Of a stretch of DNA of 38,544 nucleotides, positions 17,200 to 24,912 are shown piece by piece. The notes under the pieces were generated by a model. It was not told the origin of the DNA. It saw only the letters and a list, made by a program, of their open reading frames with translations, and did no database searches. Made by a program: the position numbers and the translations under genes. The stretch comes from Candidatus Altarchaeota archaeon (GTDB lineage: Archaea; Altiarchaeota; Altiarchaeia; IMC4; QMZM01), in NCBI GenBank assembly GCA_016931955.1, contig JAFGDV010000002.1, positions 1-38,544 of the forward strand, given 5' to 3'. Each line of letters starts with the position of its first letter. The stretch's first letter is position 1.

Positions 17200-19257
17200 C
17201 TATTTGCCAGTTTTTTCCATGACCTGTTTCAGGTATTTGTAGGCTTTCTCTGCTTCCTCGATGGCCGTTTTATCCTCTAAGGTGGTTACGTCCCCCATCT
17301 TTGCCCCGACAGCAACCGACTTCAGCAGTCTTCTCATGATTTTTCCGGATCTTGTCTTCGGCACCATGTCGACGAAGAGTATGCTTGCATCGGATGCTAC
17401 CATCGGACCGATGGTCTTCCTCAAGTGCAATTTGAGATCGGTTTCAAGATCCTGGCTTGCCATGAACCCCTGTTTTAGAACTGTGAATATCAACGGCACC
17501 TCGCCCTTCACTTCGTTGGGTCTTCCTATGCAGGCTGCCTCTGCGACTGCTGGATGTAGGATCATGGCTGACTCCACCTCAGCTGTTCCAACACGGTGGC
17601 CTGCTATCTTCAGGATGTCGTCAGCCCTTCCAAGAACCCACACGTATCCGTCTTTGTCCTTGACTGCGAAGTCTCCCGTATAGAAGTACCACTTTTTTTC
17701 CTCTTTTTTGCTGAACTTCGACCAATAGATTTCCACGTATCTTTCAGGGTCCTTGTATAGTGTCATGAACATGCCAGGCCAAGGTAGGGTTACTGCGAAA
17801 TATCCCCTGTCTCCAAGCTTGCATGGGTTTCCTTCTTCGTCGAGCACTTCCATTTTCACACCAGGGAACGGGTAACCGTTTGTTCCAGGCTTTAGCGGGA
17901 ATATCCTCCCTAATCCAGGGAAGTGTCCGGTCAACATCTGACCAGTCTCTGTCATCCACCAGGTGCTTGATGCGACAACATCTCCTCTGCCAACGTTTGA
18001 GTAATACCACCTGAACGCCTCTGGGTTTATCGGCTCCCCAACGGAATGGAATATCCTCAAAGTTGATATGTCATGTTTCTTTATGAGATCTAATGGAAAC
18101 TTCATCAGCATCCTTACCGCAGTCGGGCTTGTGTAGAAGACTGTTGTCCCATACCTTTCTATGATGCTCCACCACCTGTCTGGTGCAGGATAGTCTGGAG
18201 CGCCTTCATACATTATCGACGTTGCTCCTGTCATCAGGGGTCCGTAGACTATGTAGCTGTGTCCTGTAACCCAACCAACGTCTGCGGCACACCAGTAGAC
18301 GTCATCGTCTCTTATGTCAAAGATAAGCTTCATTGTCGCATAGAGTCCGACTGCATATCCTCCTATGCTGTGTTGAACCCCCTTCGGGGCACCTGTTGTT
18401 CCAGATGTATATAATATGTAGGAAAAATCCTCCGCTCCCATCTCTTCCACTTCGACCTTCACGTTCTCTGATATGTGTTTTATGAAATCGTGATGCCAGA
18501 CATCTTTTTTCTTGTTCCACGGCACTGCTGCCCTGTCTGTTCTCCTGACGACGATTACCTTTTCTATCTTATGCCCTCTTTCTTCACATATTGCTACGGC
18601 TTCATCAACAATCTCTTTGAGTTCCACTATCTTCCCTCTCCTGTATAAGCCGTCTGATGTAACGATTATCTTCGAGCCTGCTGCTATGGCTCTTTCAGCG
18701 AGTGCTAGTGCACTGAATCCACTGTAGACTATGCTGTGTTTAGCCCCAATCCTCTGAACTGCCAACATATATAGCGGCATTTCCGGGATCATTGGCAGGT
18801 AGAAGGTCAGTATATCCCCTCTTTTAACCCTCATTTCTTCTTTCAGTGCATATGCAATCCTGTTTGATTCCCTATATAAATCATAGAACGTGAACTTTCT
18901 GACTTCTCTTGGAGCTTTTAGTATTTCGTCGAATAGCTCTCCTTCCCATATCAGTGCTACCTTGTTTTTTCTTCCCTGCTGTATCTGCCAGTCCAAACAC
19001 AGATAGGCTATGTTTGTTTCCCCGCCAACAAACCACCTGTAGAATGGAGGATTGCTGTCGTCTAAGACGGTATTCCATTTTTTGAACCATGAAAGCTTTT
19101 CCGCCCAGTCATTCCACCATTTCTCTACCGACTTCTTGTTTTCTACTATCCCTTTATAAAACTTTTTGTAGTCTTCTACCTTCCACTCCCTGTCCTTCCA
19201 TGAGGGGGGTATCATATAATGCTCAAATTCTTCATAGACTTTCTCTCCATCTGCCAT
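17200..19257 (-). CDS. Acetyl-CoA synthetase-like AMP-forming acyl-CoA ligase (second copy)
   Basis: The 685-aa paralogue of the neighbouring Acs has YTSGTTGAPKG (283-293), [21 protein letters not shown] and [11 protein letters not shown] with catalytic K639. Retention of the Trp in the WW motif points to a small acyl substrate (acetate, propionate or similar). The chain is longer than Acs through insertions near residues 108-120 and around 510-530. It lies 14 nt downstream of an OFA-type MFS carrier, so uptake and activation of one organic acid are probably coupled. ATG 19257 is chosen because GGTGA lies 5 nt upstream; that motif also contains the alternative GTG 19266 start. Confidence 0.92.
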   Translation of the reverse strand: MADGEKVYEEFEHYMIPPSWKDREWKVEDYKKFYKGIVENKKSVEKWWNDWAEKLSWFKKWNTVLDDSNPPFYRWFVGGETNIAYLCLDWQIQQGRKNKVALIWEGELFDEILKAPREVRKFTFYDLYRESNRIAYALKEEMRVKRGDILTFYLPMIPEMPLYMLAVQRIGAKHSIVYSGFSALALAERAIAAGSKIIVTSDGLYRRGKIVELKEIVDEAVAICEERGHKIEKVIVVRRTDRAAVPWNKKKDVWHHDFIKHISENVKVEVEEMGAEDFSYILYTSGTTGAPKGVQHSIGGYAVGLYATMKLIFDIRDDDVYWCAADVGWVTGHSYIVYGPLMTGATSIMYEGAPDYPAPDRWWSIIERYGTTVFYTSPTAVRMLMKFPLDLIKKHDISTLRIFHSVGEPINPEAFRWYYSNVGRGDVVASSTWWMTETGQMLTGHFPGLGRIFPLKPGTNGYPFPGVKMEVLDEEGNPCKLGDRGYFAVTLPWPGMFMTLYKDPERYVEIYWSKFSKKEEKKWYFYTGDFAVKDKDGYVWVLGRADDILKIAGHRVGTAEVESAMILHPAVAEAACIGRPNEVKGEVPLIFTVLKQGFMASQDLETDLKLHLRKTIGPMVASDASILFVDMVPKTRSGKIMRRLLKSVAVGAKMGDVTTLEDKTAIEEAEKAYKYLKQVMEKTGK

Positions 19258-19271
19258 GTTTTTCACCTCAT

Positions 19272-20615
19272 TTATCCTTTTTTTTCAGGTTCCGGCGGTT
19301 TCACGAATAAAGCCATTAATGCAGCTATTCCAACCAACAAGCCGATGATAATTCCGGGCATCGTATAGCCTCCAACCGATGCTGTTGCTGGAACCATGTT
19401 TGCTGACAGCATTGGTCCGAGGATTCCTCCCACACCGTATGCAGTGAATACTGCGCCATAGTTGACACCAACGTTTTTAGTACCGAAAAAGTCCGCCGTC
19501 GCCGACGGGAACAGAGCGAAGTTGGCGCCGAAACATACCCCTATCAAGGCCATGACGGCATACACTGCAAGAGTGGACAACGTCGCAGTATATACCAGGG
19601 TGGATACAAGAACTGCCTGCACTGCAAACAGTACGAACATCGTCTTTGTCCTTCCTATTTGATCAGAAAGCCATCCAGCGAAGATCCTCCCAACCCCGTT
19701 GAATATGGCCAGCACGCTTACAGCCAAAGCCCCTTCCAAGCCAGCCGCAGCCGCCGGGAAGTCGTGCACCGTTTCGAAGGTCAACGAGGCGAAGTTCTTT
19801 AGAAACCCTATGACCATAAGGCCTGCTGATGCTGAAAACGTGAACATTACCCAGAGCAACCAGAACTGCCTCATCTTAATGATCTCTGAGATACTAAATT
19901 CCTTGTATGCGTGCGTAACCGCCTTCTTTACCTTCGTTGGATCCCAGCCCTCTGGTTTCCAGCCTTCGGGGGGGTTTTTTAGTAGCATTGCCCCAATACA
20001 GACTACTATGATAAATAAAACCCCCAATGTCAGGAATGTGCTCTGCAGCCCTATTCCCGCTAAACCATTTAACCCGGGGAGATTGAATATTGAAGCGACT
20101 ATTGGCTGTATTAATCCGGTTGGTTGGGCGGGCACGCCGCTTATCAATATCTCAGCCATCGGTGCTAGAAGCACCGAACCGAAGCCGAAGCCGAATACCA
20201 TTAACCCCATCACCAGCCCTCTCTTGTCTGGGAACCATTTACTTCCTGCGGCTATTGGTGCATTGTAAGCAAACCCTACACCAGAACCTGCTAGAACCCC
20301 GTATGTTATATACATCAGTATGTTGTCTTGTACAGATAAGCTTGAGGCTATGAATCCTAATCCGAGGAGCAGACCGCCTATTAGTGCTATTAACCTTGGG
20401 CCTTTTTTGTCTTGTATTCTGCCCGCTAGGGGCATGGTCACCGCGAAAAAGAGGAGCATGATGGAGAACGCCAGTCTTTCATCCGTCACCGCCCATTTGA
20501 AGTCCTTCTGTAGTGCGGCGCCGAAGATGCTCCATGTGTAGGTCACCCCGAGCATTAAGTTGATCAGTATTCCACCTACGACGATAAGCCACCTGTTGCT
20601 TTTAGAAGATCCCAT
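19272..20615 (-). CDS. MFS transporter, oxalate/formate antiporter (OFA) family
   Basis: The 447-aa protein has 12 predicted membrane helices. The N-terminal GVTYTWSIFGAALQKDF and the loop motifs GRIQDKKGPR and GWLSDQIGRTK identify the OFA group of the major facilitator superfamily. Members carry small carboxylates such as oxalate, formate or lactate, sometimes by exchange. The substrate here is unproven, but the synthetase encoded next in the operon suggests acetate, propionate or a similar acid. ATG 20615 has a GGTGA ribosome site 4 nt upstream. Expression is probably governed by the palindrome at 20639. Confidence 0.9.
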   Translation of the reverse strand: MGSSKSNRWLIVVGGILINLMLGVTYTWSIFGAALQKDFKWAVTDERLAFSIMLLFFAVTMPLAGRIQDKKGPRLIALIGGLLLGLGFIASSLSVQDNILMYITYGVLAGSGVGFAYNAPIAAGSKWFPDKRGLVMGLMVFGFGFGSVLLAPMAEILISGVPAQPTGLIQPIVASIFNLPGLNGLAGIGLQSTFLTLGVLFIIVVCIGAMLLKNPPEGWKPEGWDPTKVKKAVTHAYKEFSISEIIKMRQFWLLWVMFTFSASAGLMVIGFLKNFASLTFETVHDFPAAAAGLEGALAVSVLAIFNGVGRIFAGWLSDQIGRTKTMFVLFAVQAVLVSTLVYTATLSTLAVYAVMALIGVCFGANFALFPSATADFFGTKNVGVNYGAVFTAYGVGGILGPMLSANMVPATASVGGYTMPGIIIGLLVGIAALMALFVKPPEPEKKG

Positions 20616-20638
20616 GGTGTCACCTTCACAGTAATTTA

Positions 20639-20654
20639 TAATGATTAATCATTA
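20639..20654 (-). promoter_or_regulatory. 16-bp perfect palindrome, putative operator of the MFS/acyl-CoA ligase operon
   Basis: TAATGATTAATCATTA is a perfect 16-bp palindrome 24 nt upstream of the MFS start codon. It sits downstream of a good TATA box, around the expected transcription start, the classical repressor position. Nearly the same sequence, plus the adjoining TAAAT, occurs in the hdrA promoter (28229). It should bind a dimeric regulator; the regulator gene is not in the window. Confidence 0.7.
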
Positions 20655-20663
20655 ACATTAAGC

Positions 20664-20673
20664 CTTTATAAAT
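20664..20673 (-). promoter_or_regulatory. TATA box of the MFS/acyl-CoA ligase operon
   Basis: The minus strand reads ATTTATAAAG (centre about 20669), placing transcription start near 20642 and leaving a leader of about 27 nt that carries the GGTGA ribosome site. A second TATA-like TTATAAAT overlaps the palindrome and is less well placed. Confidence 0.5.
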
Positions 20674-20683
20674 TATTGATAGG

Positions 20684-20690
20684 AAAAAAA
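20684..20690 (-). terminator. U7 terminator after cutA
   Basis: Seven consecutive T residues on the minus strand begin about 14 nt past the cutA stop codon. I see no clear stem-loop, so this would be a U-tract terminator of the archaeal kind. Confidence 0.45.
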
Positions 20691-20704
20691 CGACAGATGA
20701 CGAA

Positions 20705-21007
20705 TTACCTCACGTTGCCCCGAACCCAATCAATGAACTCCCTGTTTGCTTCAACCCCCATCCTGAGGATGCACGGAACCCTGTGGCTGTGGATTTCTCT
20801 CACAGCCCCTGCGACTTCGCTGAATCTCTTCTTCAAGGTCTTCGCAATTACCACGTATTCTTTGTCTTCTGTGATCTTGCCTTCCCACCAGTACATGCTC
20901 TCTATTGGGAAGAAGTTAGCGCAAGCTATCAGTCTCTTATCCAGGAGATGCTTTGCTATCTTCTCTGCCTCGGCTTTGCCCCTGCAGGTTATATATACCA
21001 GAATCAT
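20705..21007 (-). CDS. cutA: Divalent-cation tolerance protein CutA
   Basis: The 100-aa protein is a full-length CutA1. The family core ACANFFPIESMYWWEGKI (about residues 29-46) and the strand EYVVIAKTLKKRFSEV are present. CutA forms very stable trimers with a ferredoxin-like fold. It binds divalent metals and has been linked to copper tolerance in bacteria, but its real role is unclear. It starts 7 nt after the stop of the small Cys-rich gene, so the two form an operon. Confidence 0.95.
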   Translation of the reverse strand: MILVYITCRGKAEAEKIAKHLLDKRLIACANFFPIESMYWWEGKITEDKEYVVIAKTLKKRFSEVAGAVREIHSHRVPCILRMGVEANREFIDWVRGNVR

Positions 21008-21014
21008 CTGTAGA

Positions 21015-21173
21015 TCAGTCCAGTTCCCCCGACCTTATCTTTTCCACCAAGGTCTTCCATTCACTCTTCTTCAGGGTGCATAGATTCCCTTTTTCCCCGA
21101 TCCTTACTTCTTCTTTATCTACTTCCACTGCGGGGCAGCACTTGCAGGAGCCGCATAAGCTGATTACCTTCAT
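21015..21173 (-). CDS. Small 52-aa Cys-rich protein upstream of cutA
   Basis: A 53-codon frame starts with ATG at 21173, preceded 8 nt upstream by a near-perfect Shine-Dalgarno motif (GGAGGTT). The product begins MKVISLCGSCKCCPAVEVDK, with four clustered cysteines (C7, C10, C12, C13) and another at C32. Its C-terminus (KKSEWKTLVEKIRSGELD) looks like an amphipathic helix. The cysteines suggest metal or Fe-S binding; I do not know a named family. Its 7-nt spacing to cutA and divergence from the FdhD gene suggest a metal-handling role. Confidence 0.8.
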   Translation of the reverse strand: MKVISLCGSCKCCPAVEVDKEEVRIGEKGNLCTLKKSEWKTLVEKIRSGELD

Positions 21174-21227
21174 CTTTTTCAACCTCCTTTTTTAATTATT
21201 GTAGACCAGAGATTATTAACTAAGAGG

Positions 21228-21905
21228 ATGAAGTCTAAGGCTTTCAGGTACGGACCCAATGGAGTAGAAGAAGAAAACGTCACCGTATCCGACGAAGAAG
21301 TCTTCACCGTTTTCATCAACAACAAAGAGATCACACTCTCTGCTTCTCCCAGAGACTTGAGAGAGCTTGCTGTGGGCTTTGTCGTGTCCGAGGGATTCTC
21401 ACTCCATGAGGGGATAACCGACGTTGAAGTGGACGACAATAGGATATTGGTTGAGACTGGAGTCTGCGAGAATATCAAAGCCTCTAGGGTGTCTCATGGG
21501 CAGAAATTCCGTAGAGAGGTTATCTTGGACTCCCTCCGCTTCTTCAGGGAGTGTTCTGTTGAGTGGAAGCTCACCGGCGGAACTCACTCTGCTGCATTGG
21601 TCTCATCGGAGGGGGAATTATTGCGTTGTTTTGAGGATATTAGTAGGCGTAACTCTCTATACAAGATCATCGGCTGGGCTTTGTTGAACAATCAATCGCT
21701 GAGCAATAGATTTGTTCTTTTCACGGGCAGGGTTTCAGGTGATGTGGTGGAAAAGCTCGCAAGAGTTGGTGTTCCGTTAATCGTCTCCAACACGGCGCCG
21801 CTGTCCAAGGCAATAGAGTTCGCAGAAGAATACAATGTAACATTGATCGGATTCGCCCGACATCCTAGATTCACTGTATACAGTAATCCCTGGCGGATCA
21901 TCTAG
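21228..21905 (+). CDS. fdhD: FdhD-like sulfurtransferase homologue, apparently lacking the CxxC motif
   Basis: The 225-aa protein aligns with FdhD, which moves sulfur from a cysteine desulfurase to the Mo/W-bisMGD cofactor of formate dehydrogenases. Conserved blocks: TGGTHSAAL (116-124), EDISRRNSLYKIIGWAL (136-152; FdhD usually has GRHN), GRVSGDVVEKL (167-177), SNTAPLSKAIEFAE (187-200) and GFARHPRFTVY (208-218). The usual CxxC that carries the persulfide is not found; the region around 86-100 (RVSHGQKFRREVIL) has no Cys. It may therefore be a cofactor-binding paralogue with a changed mechanism. No formate dehydrogenase is in the window. It overlaps the convergent NifU-like gene by 4 bp. Confidence 0.82.
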   Translation: MKSKAFRYGPNGVEEENVTVSDEEVFTVFINNKEITLSASPRDLRELAVGFVVSEGFSLHEGITDVEVDDNRILVETGVCENIKASRVSHGQKFRREVILDSLRFFRECSVEWKLTGGTHSAALVSSEGELLRCFEDISRRNSLYKIIGWALLNNQSLSNRFVLFTGRVSGDVVEKLARVGVPLIVSNTAPLSKAIEFAEEYNVTLIGFARHPRFTVYSNPWRII

Positions 21906-22126
21906 ACGGCTTCGACTTTCACTATCTCTGGGGCTTCTTTTTTAACGGCTGTTTCGACTAAAGCCTTAAGGGTCATCTGAGCCATAGGGCAGCCGGCACA
22001 GGAACCCTGCAACTTCACCTTAACTACGTTGTCTTTCACGTCAACCAGCTTAATGTCGCCGCCGTCAATCTGCAAGGCAAGCCTCACCTTGTCAAGAGCC
22101 TTCTCAACCCTCTTTTTAGTGTCCAT
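21902..22126 (-). CDS. NifU-like (Nfu) Fe-S cluster carrier
   Basis: The 74-aa protein is a stand-alone NifU C-terminal domain. It begins KKRVEKALDKVRLALQIDGGDIKLVDV and has the cluster-binding motif GSCAGCPMAQMTLK (C43, C46). It assembles or carries [4Fe-4S] clusters, which the HdrABC-MvhAG complex and ferredoxin of this window need in number. ATG at 22126 lies 1 nt after the stop of the upstream lipoprotein gene, so the two are translationally coupled. A 16-residue basic N-terminal extension from 22174 is overlap artefact. Confidence 0.92.
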   Translation of the reverse strand: MDTKKRVEKALDKVRLALQIDGGDIKLVDVKDNVVKVKLQGSCAGCPMAQMTLKALVETAVKKEAPEIVKVEAV

Positions 22127-22127
22127 T

Positions 22128-22628
22128 TTACTGCTGCATCTCAATCTCAGTCGTCGAAGACGCAATAACCTCACTATTATATATTACATCAACGTTTACA
22201 TTATATGAGCCCGGTTGTATGCCCGCACAACCATAACAGCGAGGCGTCTGATAGGAGAAACTCTTCTGGTTCAATCCCCTTAAAAGCGCCATAGACTCAG
22301 TCTTATCAATCCGGTAGTAACCAGCGCTGATGCCGTATATCCTAAGCAGAACATCAAGGTCATGGGAGCTGTCCACGACAACGTTAATGCTCATGAGCTC
22401 ATTGGAGTGGTAAACATCCTTGTCGGTTGAAAGAGATATGTTGATTTCAGGATTCTGCACAAGAGGGCGTGTGGTGGTAGTTGATTGTGCAGTAGTCGAG
22501 GTTGTGGTTGCCTTCGTCGTGGTCGTCATCTGAGAGGAAACCTGAGTTGTAGTGGCTTCATCCACTTTTTGCCGAATGCATGCACTGAATAACAGAATAA
22601 CAACGAACACATAAGCCCATTTTATCAT
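22128..22628 (-). CDS. Thr-rich secreted lipoprotein with C-terminal beta domain (paralogue 1)
   Basis: The 166-aa protein has a signal peptide ending in a lipobox-like FSAC (C17), a Thr/Ser linker (about 26-54) and a folded C-terminal domain with beta-sandwich character. The domain carries RCYGC (C130, C133) and ends DVIYNSEVIASSTTEIE. The next gene upstream has the same plan and clear similarity (TDK-x-VY, CYGC-x-x-I-x-PG-x-Y, VIY, TEIE). Function is unknown; it probably sits on the outer face of the membrane. Confidence 0.8.
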   Translation of the reverse strand: MIKWAYVFVVILLFSACIRQKVDEATTTQVSSQMTTTTKATTTSTTAQSTTTTRPLVQNPEINISLSTDKDVYHSNELMSINVVVDSSHDLDVLLRIYGISAGYYRIDKTESMALLRGLNQKSFSYQTPRCYGCAGIQPGSYNVNVDVIYNSEVIASSTTEIEMQQ

Positions 22629-22677
22629 ACTATATCTTAATGATTTTCTGTTTAAAAACTCGTGTTCGCTTAAGCTG

Positions 22678-23202
22678 TCAGCTTAACTCTATTTCAGTGA
22701 CTGCGGTGGCAAGGATCTCCTCTTCGTATATAACCTCCACGGTGATCGGGTAGACGCCCGGAGAGATTGCATTACACCCATAACAGTCAGGCAATCTGTA
22801 ACTGAATTCCACCACCGTGATGCCTTCCTCAAGACTTATCTCCCTGCTTCTCTCTATGTGATAGGGGTAGTAAAGCCCCTCAATCCCATAAACCTTGATC
22901 TGTGCACCTTCAAGGATACTAGAACTGTTGACCTCCACAGTGATGTTCATGAGCTCATATGGGCGATAGACTCTCTTGTCCGTGAACAATGTTACCGAGA
23001 TGTTCCAGTCAACGGGCAGTGTCGTGCTCGTTGTCGTAGTCGTTGTAGTTGTCGTAGTAGTAGATGTTGTCGTAGTGGTGGTCGTTGTCGTGGACGTCGA
23101 AGTCACAGTGGAAGACGTCGTATCACCCACTTGGTCTCCAATGCATCCACTGAATACCGCCTGAAAGAGTACCAAAGACACTAAAATACCTGCTTTTTTC
23201 AT
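22678..23202 (-). CDS. Thr-rich secreted lipoprotein (paralogue 2)
   Basis: This 174-aa paralogue of the following gene has a signal peptide with FSGC (C20), an almost pure Thr/Ser linker (28-61) and a beta-type C-terminal domain with DCYGC (C140, C143), YELMNITVEVNSS and VIYEEEILATAVTEIE. The two proteins differ mainly in linker length. The CYGC pair is likely a disulfide or metal site outside the cell, perhaps maintained by the CcdA-thioredoxin fusion encoded at 11780. The name is structural only. Confidence 0.82.
   Translation of the reverse strand: MKKAGILVSLVLFQAVFSGCIGDQVGDTTSSTVTSTSTTTTTTTTTSTTTTTTTTTTTSTTLPVDWNISVTLFTDKRVYRPYELMNITVEVNSSSILEGAQIKVYGIEGLYYPYHIERSREISLEEGITVVEFSYRLPDCYGCNAISPGVYPITVEVIYEEEILATAVTEIELS
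23020..23121 (-). repeat. Thr-codon (ACN) low-complexity tract
   Basis: About 34 codons, nearly all ACN with a few Ser codons, encode the lipoprotein linker. The same kind of tract occurs at 1-120 and 340-420 in the surface-protein gene. Such imperfect trinucleotide arrays are prone to expansion and contraction in whole codons. Confidence 0.8.
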
Positions 23203-23239
23203 GAGTAAATAATCCTTTGATTAGCCAATTAAAAGTTCG

Positions 23240-24145
23240 CTAATGGTGGCCGTATTTCTCCTTCAGTCTACGCAAATCCTCATGTGTGTGCTCGTGCAGG
23301 TGGAGGTGAATGTGCCCGCCTTCAGTTTCAATGGAATCAGTAAGATACTTAACGGCTTCGTCCATGGAGAGGGGAAGACTAGAGCAGTTGTAGCCGAAAC
23401 AGGACAGGACCTCGAACAAGTAGGTGATTGGAGGAATTTCAAGGTTTGCCTTCTTCAACAACTCTGTGTTCAGGAATATTTCCTTAGGAGTGCCTTCAGC
23501 AATAATCTTTCTATCTAATACGTAGACCCTGTCCGCTAATCCTGGGACAAGGGATACGTCATGGGTTGAGATGATTACTGTCTTACCCCTCTCTTTGAGG
23601 TCTCTCATCACCCCCACAAGGTCTCTCCTGCTCTTGGGGTCGAGGTTCGCGGTAGGCTCATCCAAAACGATGATCTCTGGATCCATGGATAATATCGTTG
23701 CAAGAGCCGCCTTCTTTTTCTCCCCCAGACTCAGCTGATGCGGGTACCTGTTTTCGTATCCGCTCAGGCCGACTTTTTCCAGCGCCGAACTCACTCGCCT
23801 TTCAACTTCCCCACGATCCAGACCCATATTTATGGGACCGAATGCTACGTCATCGAAGATTGTAGGCATGAACAACTGGTCATCAGGGTGCTGGAAGACC
23901 ACGCCGATTTCTTTTATGAGCTCAGACCTCTTCTTCTCTCTTATGTTTCTGCCGAAGACTTCTATCGAGCCTTTACCGGATAATACGCCGTTCAGGTGCA
24001 GCAGCAGGGTGGATTTTCCGGCGCCGTTTGGTCCGAGAAGTGCAATTGATTCTCCTCTGAGTATATCCAGGGATACATCATTGAGGGCGACGGTTCCTCC
24101 AGGGTATCCGTAGCTTAGATTCTTTATTGATATTATCTCCTCCAT
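23240..24145 (-). CDS. cbiO: Nickel/cobalt ECF transporter ATPase with His-rich tail
   Basis: The 301-aa ABC ATPase has Walker A GPNGAGKST (38-46), Q-loop FQHPDDQ (84-90), signature LSLGEKKK (138-145), Walker B IIVLDEPT (158-165) and a switch His in VIISTHD. This is the CbiO/NikO energising subunit. The C-terminus adds a segment with eight His in 26 residues (HIHLHLHEHTH, then a terminal HH), likely to bind Ni2+ or Co2+. ATG 24145 begins 2 nt after the cbiQ stop and immediately precedes the ABC domain; 96 residues of in-frame sequence upstream read through cbiQ and are not real. Confidence 0.93.
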   Translation of the reverse strand: MEEIISIKNLSYGYPGGTVALNDVSLDILRGESIALLGPNGAGKSTLLLHLNGVLSGKGSIEVFGRNIREKKRSELIKEIGVVFQHPDDQLFMPTIFDDVAFGPINMGLDRGEVERRVSSALEKVGLSGYENRYPHQLSLGEKKKAALATILSMDPEIIVLDEPTANLDPKSRRDLVGVMRDLKERGKTVIISTHDVSLVPGLADRVYVLDRKIIAEGTPKEIFLNTELLKKANLEIPPITYLFEVLSCFGYNCSSLPLSMDEAVKYLTDSIETEGGHIHLHLHEHTHEDLRRLKEKYGHH

Positions 24146-24147
24146 CT

Positions 24148-24912
24148 TTAGATGAACCTCACCACAACTGCGGCTGCTATAAAGAAGGCTGCGAATATCC
24201 CATCCAGCGCCCTTATTTTGAAGTCGTCGAGCGTCTTTATGCTTCCGGTGAATCCGCGCGACAACATCGCATTGTAGATGCGTTCCCCCCGCCCATAGCT
24301 TCTGATGAAGAGGTTTCCTATTATATCCCCAACAGTCTCTATATGCCACCTTCTGTTTCCGCCGGAGCTCCGCAGATCCCTTGCGCGTTTCATTCTCATC
24401 GTCTCGTCGACTAAAACAGTCATGTAACGACACATGAATGAGATAGTTAAAACCATGATCTTAGGCATTTTGAGGCTTTCAAATCCTCGGATTAGCCTTG
24501 GAAAGGGCGTCGTCGACGTCAGGACTATCATCGACAGAACAGACAAGTAGGACTTGGCGAACACACCAATCAGGGTCTCCAAGCCCCTGTGTGTCACGTT
24601 AAGCTGCAAGAATCTGAGGTCGTATGATGCCATAACCTCACCTCCTTGGATGAATGGGAGGGATAAAAATACCAGTAGGACGAATGGAATCACTGTGAGG
24701 GAGCGCCTGAATACGAAGGAAAGAGGCACCCTCGACAGTATTACGACTGAGGATATGAGCAAGAAATAGGTGGAGAACCTGCTGCCTTCATCTGCCGGAG
24801 TTGAGACTACTAGGAAGATAAAAAAGATGAGGGATAGCGTCTTAATCCGAGGATCTATCCCATGTATTATGCTCTTAACATCGCCGTATTTGTTGGATAG
24901 GTCATGTTGCAT
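24148..24912 (-). CDS. cbiQ: Nickel/cobalt ECF transporter permease CbiQ
   Basis: The 254-aa membrane protein has about five helices. It begins with the family's IDPRIKTLSLIFFI and contains the coupling motif around ETMRMKRARDLRSSG and the late SYGRGERIYNAMLSRGF, both typical of ECF T-components. It connects the ATPase to the metal-binding CbiM. The start overlaps the PDGLE gene by 11 bp. Confidence 0.92.
   Translation of the reverse strand: MQHDLSNKYGDVKSIIHGIDPRIKTLSLIFFIFLVVSTPADEGSRFSTYFLLISSVVILSRVPLSFVFRRSLTVIPFVLLVFLSLPFIQGGEVMASYDLRFLQLNVTHRGLETLIGVFAKSYLSVLSMIVLTSTTPFPRLIRGFESLKMPKIMVLTISFMCRYMTVLVDETMRMKRARDLRSSGGNRRWHIETVGDIIGNLFIRSYGRGERIYNAMLSRGFTGSIKTLDDFKIRALDGIFAAFFIAAAVVVRFI

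Noticed and set aside
19699-20268. 189-codon plus-strand frame inside the MFS gene
   Set aside because: It is antisense to a full-length 12-helix carrier, has low-complexity composition and has no promoter.
23020-23121. CRISPR-like or satellite repeat
   Set aside because: The repeat is codon-periodic ACN within a coding frame, with no spacers.
22858-23184. Valine- or arginine-rich frames opposite the lipoprotein Thr tract
   Set aside because: They are simple antisense readings of the ACN codon array.
24146-24433. 96-residue N-terminal extension of the CbiO frame
   Set aside because: It reads through the cbiQ coding region in another frame; the ABC domain begins just after ATG 24145, which lies 2 nt past the cbiQ stop.
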